A DNA stretch of 64,000 bases from Bradyrhizobium sp. 1(2017) (GCF_011602485.2 NZ_CP050022.2:7794281-7858280), one strand, 5' to 3'; numbered from the stretch's first letter, positions 25,988 through 33,098 are shown. Notes: generated by a model not told the origin, from the letters alone. Made by a program: numbers and translations.

Positions 25988-26071
25988 GATCACCGGCCGA
26001 GGCTTGTCCCGTAGGCGTCGGTGACTGAGAGACCGAGAGCGCTCCCGCCTGCACGGAACTGGAGTGCTCTT
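25988..26071 (+). promoter_or_regulatory. Candidate structured 5' leader (copy 4 of 7)
   Basis: TCACCG (25990-25995) and CGGTGA (26019-26024) form the first stem, followed by CTGAGAG. AGAGCGCTCC (26036-26045) can pair with GGAGTGCTCT (26061-26070) over ten positions with one G-U pair, which buries the ribosome-binding site and reaches to within one base of the ATG. It is the longest ribosome-binding-site stem of the seven copies. Confidence 0.65.
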
Positions 26072-26308
26072 ATGGAACGCTATTTCTTTGACATCCAGAG
26101 TGGCCGCGAGTTTTTCGCCGACGAGGAAGGACAACGACTGCCCAATCAGAAGGCTGCTGAAGTTGAAGCGATGCAAACGCTGACCGGGATCGCCAGAGAG
26201 TCCGTGTTCAAAGGCAGTCGTCCAGATTTGGCGGTGGAAGTGCGCTCGATGACTGAACGGCTTTTCTGCGTATCGATCGTCTATCGAAGTGAGAGCACCA
26301 AACATTGA
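26072..26308 (+). CDS. DUF6894-like small protein (1 of 3)
   Basis: This 78-residue protein starts MERYFFDIQSGREFFADEEG and continues KAAEVEAMQTLTGIARES and DLAVEVRSM. The RYFFDI...DEEG...A..EA...L..+AR...A+EVR pattern is shared with 26788-27027 and 33553-33798. I associate it with the DUF6894 family. The start at 26072 is the only one after the leader. A beta-alpha-beta fold is likely; role unknown. Confidence 0.7.
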   Translation: MERYFFDIQSGREFFADEEGQRLPNQKAAEVEAMQTLTGIARESVFKGSRPDLAVEVRSMTERLFCVSIVYRSESTKH

Positions 26309-26447
26309 GGCTGCCTGTGAGAACAGACACCTCCATCTCGACTGGGTCTCCCGCTCCAGTTGGAGTACTCGACTAGCCGTGAGGCTGTCCAAAAACATTT
26401 CTTCAATCATGTCTGGTCGGAGTGCCTTCGCGCACATATGTTGGGGT

Positions 26448-26523
26448 CGTCACCGCCCCACCCGAGGCAACCATCGGTGATGAGAACGCCTGTCGCGCTC
26501 CCGCCCATTCAAGGGAGAAAGCC
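26448..26523 (+). promoter_or_regulatory. Candidate structured 5' leader (copy 5 of 7)
   Basis: TCACCG (26450-26455) and CGGTGA (26475-26480) form the first stem. CTCCC (26498-26502), inside GCGCTCCCGCCC, can pair with the ribosome-binding site GGGAG (26513-26517). CTGAGAG is changed to TGAGAAC here. Confidence 0.55.
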
Positions 26524-26721
26524 GTGCAGGTTCGTAGCGAGTCTCAATCTTCGACATTCGAATACCGTCTCACTCAAGAGGCGATCAATTTGCGCCAGCA
26601 GGCTCAAGGAATGCCTGTTTGCGTCCGGCTCGCCGAACTACTTCAGAAGGCCCGGCAGATCGATGTTGCCCTGGAGGTGAACAGGTGGCTCAGTTCTCCG
26701 GGACTTCAGCCGCCAATGTAA
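26524..26721 (+). CDS. Small helical protein under the candidate leader
   Basis: This 65-residue protein with a GTG start is placed by GGGAGA seven bases upstream. Its core LTQEAINLRQQAQGMPVCVR and ending KARQIDVALEVNRWLSSPGL QPPM match the protein at 25612-25812. The two paralogues flank a DUF6894-like gene. No function known. Confidence 0.6.
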   Translation: MQVRSESQSSTFEYRLTQEAINLRQQAQGMPVCVRLAELLQKARQIDVALEVNRWLSSPGLQPPM

Positions 26722-26787
26722 TTTGAAGGCCTGGACCTGCTTTCGGGCCTCTCGCGCTGGCGCAGACATCTTTCCAACAGGGCGCTC

Positions 26788-27027
26788 ATGATGATCCGAT
26801 ATTTCTTCGATATCAGAGACGATCGGGAGCTCTACCCGGACGAAGACGGAATAGAGTTTTCAACGCAACGTGAGGCCGAGATGGAGGCGGCTCACACATT
26901 GGCGGGATTGGCCCGCGATTTGGTGGGTCAGGAAGACCGGCCGGACGTTGCTATCGAGGTTCGAACGGAAGCCGGGCACGTATTTCAAGCTGCATTGACC
27001 TTCGAGGCCAATAAAGCCGGTCAATAG
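26788..27027 (+). CDS. DUF6894-like small protein (2 of 3)
   Basis: This 79-residue paralogue (MMIRYFFDIRDDRELYPDED) has EAEMEAAHTLAGLARDL and DVAIEVRTEAGHVF. Unlike the other two family members here, it does not show the conserved leader. The start may be ATG 26788 or 26791. Confidence 0.7.
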   Translation: MMIRYFFDIRDDRELYPDEDGIEFSTQREAEMEAAHTLAGLARDLVGQEDRPDVAIEVRTEAGHVFQAALTFEANKAGQ

Positions 27028-27086
27028 GGGGTTTGTCGCGGTTCCGCGGGCTCGACATGGACTGTCGCATTGCAGCCCTCTTGCGA

Positions 27087-27896
27087 TCAGCCAACGAGTT
27101 GGTCGGTCCAAACCCTGAAACTCAGCAACGTGTTGGGTCCAAATGTCTGGGTGATTGGAACGTCGGCGGCATCGCGGCCCTGCGCGATCAGGACGCGACC
27201 GATCCGGGGAATGTTGTTACGTGGATCGAATGTGTACCAGCGACCACCGATATAAGCCTCGAACCAGCCGGCGAAATCGCCGGCGGCATATGGAGGCGCC
27301 ATGCCGATGTCACCGAGATAGCCGGTGCAGTAGCGCGCAGGAATGTTCATGCAGCGGCAGAACGCCATAGCCAGATGTGCATAGTCCCGGCAAACGCCTT
27401 TGCCTTCGTTGAACACTTCCCAGGCGGTCTTGGTCGGGCGGGCGTGCTCGTAGCCGAAAGCGATGTGGTTATGCACGAAGTCGCAGATCGCCTTGACCCG
27501 TGCCCAACCGGGCGCGGTCCTCTCGAACAACTTCCACGCCACGTCGGTAAGTCGGTCAGTCTCGACGTACCGACTACCGAGCAAATATACGATGGTGTCC
27601 GACGGAAGATCTTCCACTGCATGCTGCTGCGCCGATGGTGCGATCGCGTCGGGTAGACCGCTGTCTCGGACAGTGCCGTCCGCTGTGAGGCGCATGCGGC
27701 CGGCGGGCGCGACAAGACGACTACACCAATTCCCGAAACCGTCGCGGTATGGCGTGATCGGCACTGACGGCTCGCTGACAAGATGATCGGGCAGGACAAT
27801 GTCGGATGCCCGTGTGAAGTGAGTGCCGACAACTGCGATAAGAGGGGTCGGTTGCGGAAAGTCGTAGATCATCTCGAAGCCGACGCGGATCTTCAT
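27087..27896 (-). CDS. Transglutaminase-like cysteine protein
   Basis: This 269-residue protein of the transglutaminase/cysteine-protease-like superfamily has an N-terminal beta domain (KIRVGFEMIYDFPQPTPLIA), then the core with the Cys in GKGVCRDYAHLAMAFCRCMN, His in the GWFEAYIGGRWYTFDPRNN strand region (GDFAGWFEAY in place of the usual HAWVEVY) and Asp in FDPRNN. The catalytic His position reads AGWFEAY with no His visible, so activity is doubtful. It is intact, unlike the relative at 18873-19735. No signal peptide, so it is cytosolic. Confidence 0.75.
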   Translation of the reverse strand: MKIRVGFEMIYDFPQPTPLIAVVGTHFTRASDIVLPDHLVSEPSVPITPYRDGFGNWCSRLVAPAGRMRLTADGTVRDSGLPDAIAPSAQQHAVEDLPSDTIVYLLGSRYVETDRLTDVAWKLFERTAPGWARVKAICDFVHNHIAFGYEHARPTKTAWEVFNEGKGVCRDYAHLAMAFCRCMNIPARYCTGYLGDIGMAPPYAAGDFAGWFEAYIGGRWYTFDPRNNIPRIGRVLIAQGRDAADVPITQTFGPNTLLSFRVWTDQLVG

Positions 27897-28120
27897 GGAA
27901 GTAGCTCCAAAGAGATGATTGCGATCGTCGCGAAACCCGTTTGGGCATCGTCACCGATGAAGGCTGCGAGCGCTCGGGTGTGAACAGTATGCCATCGCAG
28001 TCCCGACCGCCAGCCGTATGCTCGATTGCGTTGAGAACATCCGCCCAGCGCCTGACGGGAACCCGTTCAAACTGAAGGCATTGTTGAAGGAAGATGAAAA
28101 TCCGATCCGGAGTCGCGCCC

Positions 28121-28291
28121 ATGTCCGTTCAACCGGCGCAAGACTGGCGGGCACAGCCTGTATCCAAGAAGGCCTCCTACCAGGGCGCGTGTCGCACTGT
28201 GGGCGAGGCCGATGCTGACATTCTGAGGAAGCGCGCGTTGAAGAGGCAACGTGCGCTGATCGACACCCTCAATGGTCGTGCGCCATCATGA
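28121..28291 (+). CDS. Small basic protein coupled to the metallopeptidase
   Basis: This 56-residue protein (MSVQPAQDWRAQPVSKKASY...) ends ILRKRALKRQRALIDTLNGR APS. Its TGA stop overlaps the ATG of the next gene as ATGA, which implies translational coupling. GGAGT lies seven bases before its start. It may be a partner or inhibitor of the metallopeptidase, but that is inference from position only. Confidence 0.6.
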   Translation: MSVQPAQDWRAQPVSKKASYQGACRTVGEADADILRKRALKRQRALIDTLNGRAPS

Positions 28292-29295
28292 GAGATTTCA
28301 AATGTCCTCATTGCGGGCAGCTATCGGCGTTCGAGCTCTCCAAATGCAACGGCTGCATGCAGCCGTTGATCTTCGATCCCGAGAACATGGCAATGATCGG
28401 TGCGGAAAGTGCCCTTGTATGCGTCAACCGGAATATCATCGGTTGCAACTGGTGCGCGGTTGCGACGACTCCCTACTGCATGTCCTGCTCCCTGACTCAT
28501 GTCATTCCCGCCACGCAGAATCCGCGTAACGTAGCCCTTTGGAAGCGCGTGGAGGAAGCCAAGCGCAGGCTGATCTACGACCTGCGACGGCTCCGCGTGC
28601 CCATCGTGTTCGCGGGTGGATTTCGTCTGGCATTCGAGATTCTGTCGGACGAGCATGGGCCGGTCATGACCGGTCACGAATCCGGCCTGATAACGCTCAA
28701 TCTTGCGGAGGCCGACGATGTGCAGCGCGAGATCAGGCGCGTTTCCTTTCGCGAACCCTATCGCACCCTGCTTGGTCACTTTCGACACGAAATAGGGCAC
28801 TTTTACTGGAATGCCCTGATCTACGAAGCGGGCTTTCGAGCGCCGTTTCGGCTGGTGTTTGGCGACGAGACCGAGAACTACCAAGCTGCGCTTGCCGACT
28901 ATTATGCCCGTCAAGATTGGTCTTGCGATCCGGCGAGTCACATCAGCATGTATGCGACATCTCATCCCTGGGAAGATTGGGCAGAGACTTTCGCTCACTT
29001 CCTGCACATCGTCTCGACCTTGGATTCCCTGGCAGGACTTCCGTTGTCGTTGGACGCGCGCGGGAAGCACACGCTGAACGACCCGTATCTGGAAAGCGAT
29101 TTCGGTGCGCTCCTTGAGTTATGGACCCCGCTCGCTCTGACGATCAACCGCCTCAACCGCTCACTTGGTCTTGCCGACGCGTACCCGTTCGACATTTCAC
29201 CCGCAGTCGAGGGCAAGCTACACTTGGTGCATATGGCGATTACCGCCTTCAGGAATCGGCAAGGAAACGCGCACACAACGCAGATGATGTGCTAA
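28288..29295 (+). CDS. Zinc-binding metallopeptidase family protein
   Basis: This 335-residue protein has an N-terminal zinc ribbon (FKCPHCGQL, KCNGCMQP, then CNWC and YCMSC) and a gluzincin-type catalytic site LLGHFRHEIGHFYWNALI with the HExxH motif. A downstream DETENYQAALADYY and DWAETFAHFLHIV region could supply the third ligand. It fits the family annotated as putative zinc-binding metallo-peptidase. No signal peptide, so the site of action is the cytosol. It is coupled by ATGA overlap to the small protein at 28121-28291. Confidence 0.85.
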   Translation: MRDFKCPHCGQLSAFELSKCNGCMQPLIFDPENMAMIGAESALVCVNRNIIGCNWCAVATTPYCMSCSLTHVIPATQNPRNVALWKRVEEAKRRLIYDLRRLRVPIVFAGGFRLAFEILSDEHGPVMTGHESGLITLNLAEADDVQREIRRVSFREPYRTLLGHFRHEIGHFYWNALIYEAGFRAPFRLVFGDETENYQAALADYYARQDWSCDPASHISMYATSHPWEDWAETFAHFLHIVSTLDSLAGLPLSLDARGKHTLNDPYLESDFGALLELWTPLALTINRLNRSLGLADAYPFDISPAVEGKLHLVHMAITAFRNRQGNAHTTQMMC

Positions 29296-29605
29296 CTGAA
29301 TTCCGGTCGAAGCGCTTAGCTCGTGAGCAGCGCCACACCTGGTTGGGATTTTAGCTGAACGTCTGGCAGACGAGCGGCGGCGTGGGCTTCGGTTCGCCAC
29401 TCGGGAACCTGCGTCCTGCGAAAGCGTTGATAACCATAGGCAGCGTCCGCTTGCCGTCGTTTCGGCAACGCGCTGGGCCCTCGCGAAAGATCTGGCGCGA
29501 AGCGGAGCGTTCACGCTTATCCGCTCCCGGGCGAATATCTCTTGGGGCCGCCATGGCGACTATCCGAGCTCCAGACCGGCGCTGATCCAATTTCTGGAGA
29601 TCAAA
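29296..29605. other. Gap with degenerate coding-like sequence
   Basis: One frame near 29346-29400 reads LAERLADERRRGLRF and may be the remnant of a small charged protein. The promoter and leader of the next gene occupy the end. Nothing firmer can be said. Confidence 0.35.
29569..29599 (+). promoter_or_regulatory. Hairpin covering a ribosome-binding site
   Basis: CTCCAGA (29569-29575) is perfectly complementary to TCTGGAG (29593-29599), which contains the ribosome-binding site of the gene starting at 29606. The upstream TCACCG stem of the seven-copy leader is missing, so this is a separate, simpler device. Confidence 0.5.
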
Positions 29606-29791
29606 ATGATGAAAAACGAAGCGAAGGCTGCCCGGCATCTGCGGGAGGCGAACAACGCGTTCAAAGCGGTGCGGACAGAAAAACCAATGACCGATTACGC
29701 GAAAGATCAGCAATCCCTGCACGACAATCACGAGCGCCTGAAGGCGGCCCGATTGGCGCGTGAAGCCAAGCCGAAAGACGGCCAGGCATAA
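29606..29791 (+). CDS. Small charged helical protein
   Basis: This 61-residue protein (MMKNEAKAARHLREANNAFK...) contains NHERLKAARLAREAKPKD, similar in style to the charged families at 6859-7092 and 29868-30317. TCTGGAG precedes the start and is locked in a hairpin. A strong palindrome follows the stop. Function unknown. Confidence 0.6.
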   Translation: MMKNEAKAARHLREANNAFKAVRTEKPMTDYAKDQQSLHDNHERLKAARLAREAKPKDGQA

Positions 29792-29830
29792 TCGTCGCTC
29801 TCGATTTAGAGCATCGAGAGCACGACGATT
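29790..29830. terminator. Large hairpin between convergent genes
   Basis: AATCGTCG + CTCTCGAT (29790-29805) and ATCGAGAG + CGACGATT (29813-29830, with CA between the two parts) form a 16-bp stem with a two-base bulge around TTAGAGC. It lies at the meeting point of the plus gene ending 29791 and the minus gene ending 29806. No T-run, so bidirectional termination is inferred from structure and position. Confidence 0.6.
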
Positions 29831-30021
29831 CCGTTTTCGAGCTCGCCGGAGGCGAGCCGCGCACGGGCTATATGCTCGAATTCTTTTCGATATTTGTGGA
29901 GATAACTGAAGGCCTGCTTGTCAGTCTGAAACGTCGTCGTAAGCCTGCACATCTGTCGTGCTGCGCCAAGCGCAAGCATGAAAGTGATCGTTCCCCCGCC
30001 GTCTGCTTTGACTCTAGGCAT
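29806..30021 (-). CDS. Small hypothetical protein
   Basis: This 71-residue protein (MPRVKADGGGTITFMLALGA...) has RLTTTFQTDKQAFSYLHKYRKEF and ends ELENGIVVLSML. This beta-helix-beta layout is recurrent in Bradyrhizobium. Its start lies inside the 3' part of the gene at 29868-30317 (other frame, same strand). Function unknown. Confidence 0.65.
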   Translation of the reverse strand: MPRVKADGGGTITFMLALGAARQMCRLTTTFQTDKQAFSYLHKYRKEFEHIARARLASGELENGIVVLSML

Positions 30022-30317
30022 CCACCCTGCTCGTGTAATTCGGTTTCACGATGATGCCGTGTGATCGCGAGTTCGACTATCGCACCGACCTGTTTTTGCG
30101 TTTCGTCGGTGCGGGCGCAGGCAGCGATGCCGCGAAACGCGGTGTCGGCAACTTCCTTGGCCTCACGCAGCTCGCGGAGGCGCGCCATGTTCTTTCGCAC
30201 CTCGATGGCCTGCCGTTCCGCGTCAGCCAATGCCCGCGCGCCGTCTTCAGCAGCCAATCGCTTGCGGTTCGAGCGCGCGATGCCTTCGGGCGACGGCTCT
30301 GCCGATTTCCTGGCCAT
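29868..30317 (-). CDS. Charged helical protein with run-on C-terminus
   Basis: The first 60 or so residues (SPEGIARSNRKRLAAEDGAR, RKNMARLRELREAKEVAD) match the family at 6859-7092. The remaining 85 residues lack family character and overlap the start of the next gene by about 150 bases in another frame. I think the natural stop was lost and the frame runs on. Start at ATG 30317. Confidence 0.5.
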   Translation of the reverse strand: MARKSAEPSPEGIARSNRKRLAAEDGARALADAERQAIEVRKNMARLRELREAKEVADTAFRGIAACARTDETQKQVGAIVELAITRHHRETELHEQGGCLESKQTAGERSLSCLRLAQHDRCAGLRRRFRLTSRPSVISTNIEKNSSI

Positions 30318-30343
30318 CATCCTCAACCCGCATTAGGATAAAC

Positions 30344-30373
30344 AAAACCCGCTCCATCCGAAGATCGAGCGGG
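30344..30373 (-). terminator. Rho-independent terminator of cspA
   Basis: CCCGCTC (30348-30354) and GAGCGGG (30367-30373) form a perfect 7-bp stem. On the minus strand the hairpin is followed by TTTTGTTT. It lies 44 bases after the cspA stop codon. Confidence 0.75.
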
Positions 30374-30416
30374 CAGCGTGCCGTTTCAGTACATCCGTGA
30401 AAACGGCGTCGACAAA

Positions 30417-30626
30417 TCAAGCCAGCGAGAGGTTTTCGGCGCTCACTTTGCCGCGCATCTTGTCGGTCTTGACCTCAAAGCTGACCTTTTGGCCCTCGGC
30501 GAGACCCGCAAGGCCAGCCCGTTCGACCGCGCTGATATGAACGAACACATCATTGGTGCCGTCGGTCGGTTGGATAAATCCAAAGCCTTTTTGGCCGTTG
30601 AACCACTTAACAGTGCCTGTCGTCAT
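30417..30626 (-). CDS. cspA: Cold-shock protein
   Basis: This 69-residue single cold-shock domain binds single-stranded RNA and DNA. RNP1 is KGFGFIQ and RNP2 is DVFVHIS, within [18 protein letters not shown]. The length is standard. GGAGA lies six bases before the ATG. The upstream region contains the palindrome TGATATATATCA at 30755-30766, which would fit the AT-rich promoter or long leader usual for these genes. A terminator follows. Confidence 0.92.
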   Translation of the reverse strand: MTTGTVKWFNGQKGFGFIQPTDGTNDVFVHISAVERAGLAGLAEGQKVSFEVKTDKMRGKVSAENLSLA

Positions 30627-31076
30627 TTTCGTTCTCCAAGGCGCACGAGCGCGTACCGCGTGACAATCACGCGATTGCTTCAACTTCGTCGATGTCTTTG
30701 GAAAAGGAGCCCGCGGGCGCGTTCAACAAGGCACAGCGGCTAATCGAATTTCTCTGATATATATCATTTTCGGCTTTTTGCAAGGCAACACTCAAAATTG
30801 TTTCCGAGAGCGCTGCTACTCGAGCGCGTTTGGGCGAACGTTCCTTTGCGATCGAGGGGCTCCAAACGACGTGTGGGAACGGCTCTATCCATTGACAGCG
30901 CGGCTTACAGTAGTCACGTTGCTCTACCGAACTTGATTGCCGTGACGCATAGACCGGCTTGTTCGAGGCCGGCGGAAGAAGACGCCGTCACTCCCATCAT
31001 CACAATCGCCACGAGACTCCTGCGCAATTGGCTGCATGCAGGAATTGCGCATTCGCAGCCCAGCGAGGAATTTCAA
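30627..31076. other. Intergenic region between cspA and the S21-like gene
   Basis: It holds the divergent control regions of cspA (minus) and the S21 gene (plus), with the 12-base palindrome TGATATATATCA at 30755-30766. The open plus-strand frame continuous with the S21 gene does not read like ribosomal protein before 31077. Confidence 0.5.
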
Positions 31077-31355
31077 TTGCAGGTACTTGTTCGCGACAAC
31101 AATGTCGACCAGGCCCTTCGTGTTCTGAAGAAGAAGATGCAACGCGAGGGTGTCTTTCGCGAAATGAAGCAGCGGCGCTCATACGAAAAGCCTTCGGAAA
31201 GAAAGACGCGCGAAAAATCCGAGGCTATTCGCCGGGCCCGTAAGCTCGCTCGGAAGCAGGCCATCAGGGAAGGTTTGCTGCCGGCGTCCCCCAAGAAGAA
31301 GCTTCCAGAGCGCAAGCCGCCGTTGCCGCAGATCGCCGGCAAGGAACGCGCGTAA
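31077..31355 (+). CDS. rpsU: Ribosomal protein S21 with TTG start
   Basis: This 92-residue small-subunit protein has the core [30 protein letters not shown]...[12 protein letters not shown], then a basic helix [18 protein letters not shown] and a lysine/proline tail [14 protein letters not shown]. The S21 family starts at M-QVLVRDNN, which here corresponds to TTG at 31077, with GAGGA upstream. Longer in-frame starts add unrelated residues. Bradyrhizobium carries more than one S21 copy; whether this one is the main copy cannot be told. It lies divergent to cspA. Confidence 0.85.
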   Translation: MQVLVRDNNVDQALRVLKKKMQREGVFREMKQRRSYEKPSERKTREKSEAIRRARKLARKQAIREGLLPASPKKKLPERKPPLPQIAGKERA

Positions 31356-31489
31356 CGGGAATGCCGCGCGTAGAGGAACGTTGTTGCTATAGATTCATTG
31401 CCATGGTGGTTGCGCCGGGTTCGACGCAGCGAAAGCCAGGGTCCGTAGCTGCCAAATTCCAGTCGCGGTCTCTAATCCAGGAGATTGAG

Positions 31490-31693
31490 ATGGCGAAGAC
31501 GGATACGAGTGATCATCGCATTCTGGTCCAACGCGCGCGTGCCGCCCACCTGGCTGGCAAAGCCATAGACGAGAGGGCGGACAATTCTGCGAATGGCGAT
31601 GATCAAGCGATGCGAAGGCAGCGTTTGATCGAGGGACCATCAGAATTCAGGGCCGCCCGAGTCGATCGTTCAAGAAAGGCTCTTGATCGTTGA
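31490..31693 (+). CDS. Small charged protein, paralogue of 22048-22260
   Basis: This 67-residue protein (MAKTDTSDHRILVQRARAAH...) ends MRRQRLIEGPSEFRAARVDR S, matching the protein at 22048-22260. GGAG lies seven bases upstream of the ATG. Function unknown. Confidence 0.6.
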   Translation: MAKTDTSDHRILVQRARAAHLAGKAIDERADNSANGDDQAMRRQRLIEGPSEFRAARVDRSRKALDR

Positions 31694-31853
31694 CTGGCTA
31701 TCAGTCGCTTACGGGTTCCTTGCGACTTCCGGAACGCGTTGACATTGTCTTGAGCATCGGCCTGTCCGTCTCTGCTCGGCGAGTTATGGGGCGGCGGGGT
31801 CAACTTGTTAAGAATTCGCCTAAGCGGCTCCAGTATCACGACGTGGCAAGTTG

Positions 31854-32132
31854 TTAGGTTCTGAAATCGATGCCACGCAACACGATGCCCCGTGGATCGC
31901 CTTCAAGTTCCGTCGCTCGATACTTGCTGGCCGCGCGGGCCTCGATGCGGTCGCGTAGGCGGATGAACTGAGCTTCGCGCTGCTCGGGGCGGACCTGCGG
32001 GCCGCGCTCGAGATAGTCCATCGCGGTGGTCGAGATCGCGCAGGGAATTTCCTTACCGCCGTCCTGCATCGAGAACAGTACGATCATCCGGTCATATTCG
32101 TGGCCGATGTAGCGACCGCTCGTGAGCGTCAT
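31854..32132 (-). CDS. DUF1488-like protein
   Basis: This 92-residue protein (MTLTSGRYIGHEYDRMIVLF...) has CAISTTAMDYLERG and helical FIRLRDRIEARAASKYR, which matches the shape of DUF1488 proteins. GAGGA precedes the ATG. It is the last of three closely spaced minus-strand genes (32743 to 31854). No function is established for the family. Confidence 0.7.
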   Translation of the reverse strand: MTLTSGRYIGHEYDRMIVLFSMQDGGKEIPCAISTTAMDYLERGPQVRPEQREAQFIRLRDRIEARAASKYRATELEGDPRGIVLRGIDFRT

Positions 32133-32193
32133 GGTTTCCTCCTTTACGCGATGGTTGCTGGCACGATCGCGCGTGCGGAAAGTTGCTCTGCCG

Positions 32194-32490
32194 TCAGCCC
32201 TCGCCGGAGAGCCGAACGAAGTCGTCGAGCAACGCCGCCACCAGCGCCCGATGCCTCGTATCCTCGGCAGGCAGGCTCGCGGCATAGAGGTTGAGCAGAT
32301 GCCGCGCCTTGACGGCCGCCTCCGGCCAGGAGGCGGCGGGCACCGTCATCATGCGATGTTCAAGCTCGGCCTCCCGCTCGCGCAATTCCCTGACATGGGC
32401 CTCGACCTCGGCCAGCGCGCGGCGCAGATCGGTAGCCTTCTGCGCAGCCATCCCGCGATGCTTGTCGAGATCGACGGGATGGTCAGTCAT
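32194..32490 (-). CDS. Helical coiled protein
   Basis: This 98-residue protein (MTDHPVDLDKHRGMAAQKAT...) has a coiled-coil stretch LRRALAEVEAHVRELREREAELEH (residues about 18-43) and a second helix. Its start overlaps the end of the preceding gene by eight bases, so the two are coupled. No function known. Confidence 0.65.
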   Translation of the reverse strand: MTDHPVDLDKHRGMAAQKATDLRRALAEVEAHVRELREREAELEHRMMTVPAASWPEAAVKARHLLNLYAASLPAEDTRHRALVAALLDDFVRLSGEG

Positions 32491-32743
32491 GGCTCGCATC
32501 CGCAGCCTGCGCATTGGCAAGGTCGACCGAGCCGATCGAGAGCATCTCCATGGAGTCGCGAACGCCTTCGGCGGGCACCATGATCATCGTAGCGACGCGT
32601 CGATAGGCCGAGAAGGTGAGACCCTCGATTGTCTCTTCATCGGTGACGACCTCGTAGGCGCCGGCGGGCAGCACTCGCTCGATGCCGCGGATTCGGAACG
32701 GATGTCTGAACGTGACGGTCTCTCGCCGTGAGCGGATGGTCAT
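32483..32743 (-). CDS. Small hypothetical beta protein
   Basis: This 86-residue protein (MTIRSRRETVTFRHPFRIRG...) has RVLPAGAYEVVTDEETIEGLTF, a beta-rich pattern common in uncharacterised Rhizobiales proteins. It is the first gene of the three-gene set ending with DUF1488. Role unknown. Confidence 0.65.
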   Translation of the reverse strand: MTIRSRRETVTFRHPFRIRGIERVLPAGAYEVVTDEETIEGLTFSAYRRVATMIMVPAEGVRDSMEMLSIGSVDLANAQAADASHD

Positions 32744-32919
32744 GCACGCCTGCCTTTTTTGCAAGAGGGCCCCTGACCGACCGACAGCAACGACCATGCG
32801 CTCATCATTGAGCAATAGCCAGCACATTCGTCATTCCCGCGCGCTGACGCCGCAGTGCAGCCTTGCCCGAACTGCGTTTTAGTACTCGCTATTGGTGCCT
32901 CGCAGGCGTAGGTTTGTCG

Positions 32920-32999
32920 CATCACCGCTCTTCTCAACGGCATCGACCGGTGACTGAGGGTCACGTGCGCTCCCGCCGACGGAGTTGCAGGAGCGCTCG
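32920..32999 (+). promoter_or_regulatory. Candidate structured 5' leader (copy 6 of 7)
   Basis: TCACCG (32922-32927) and CGGTGA (32948-32953) form the first stem, followed by CTGAGGG. GCGCTCC (32967-32973) is perfectly complementary over 7 bp to GGAGCGC (32990-32996), the ribosome-binding site of the ATG at 33000. Confidence 0.65.
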
Positions 33000-33098
33000 A
33001 TGTCGCGTTTTCGCGCCTCGGAATGGATCGTCCCGCCGGTGATCGTTCCGTTATTCCTTTTGCTTCTGGTGTGTGCTGCGGCCATCCTCAATGGCTAG
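33000..33098 (+). CDS. Single-TM micro-protein under the candidate leader
   Basis: This 32-residue peptide is MSRFRASEWIVPPVIVPLF followed by LLLLVCAAAILNG. It is homologous to the peptide at 22881-22982 and has the same leader. One membrane helix, charged cytosolic start. The next gene begins inside it (ATG at 33091, another frame), so the two are translationally coupled. Function unknown. Confidence 0.7.
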   Translation: MSRFRASEWIVPPVIVPLFLLLLVCAAAILNG

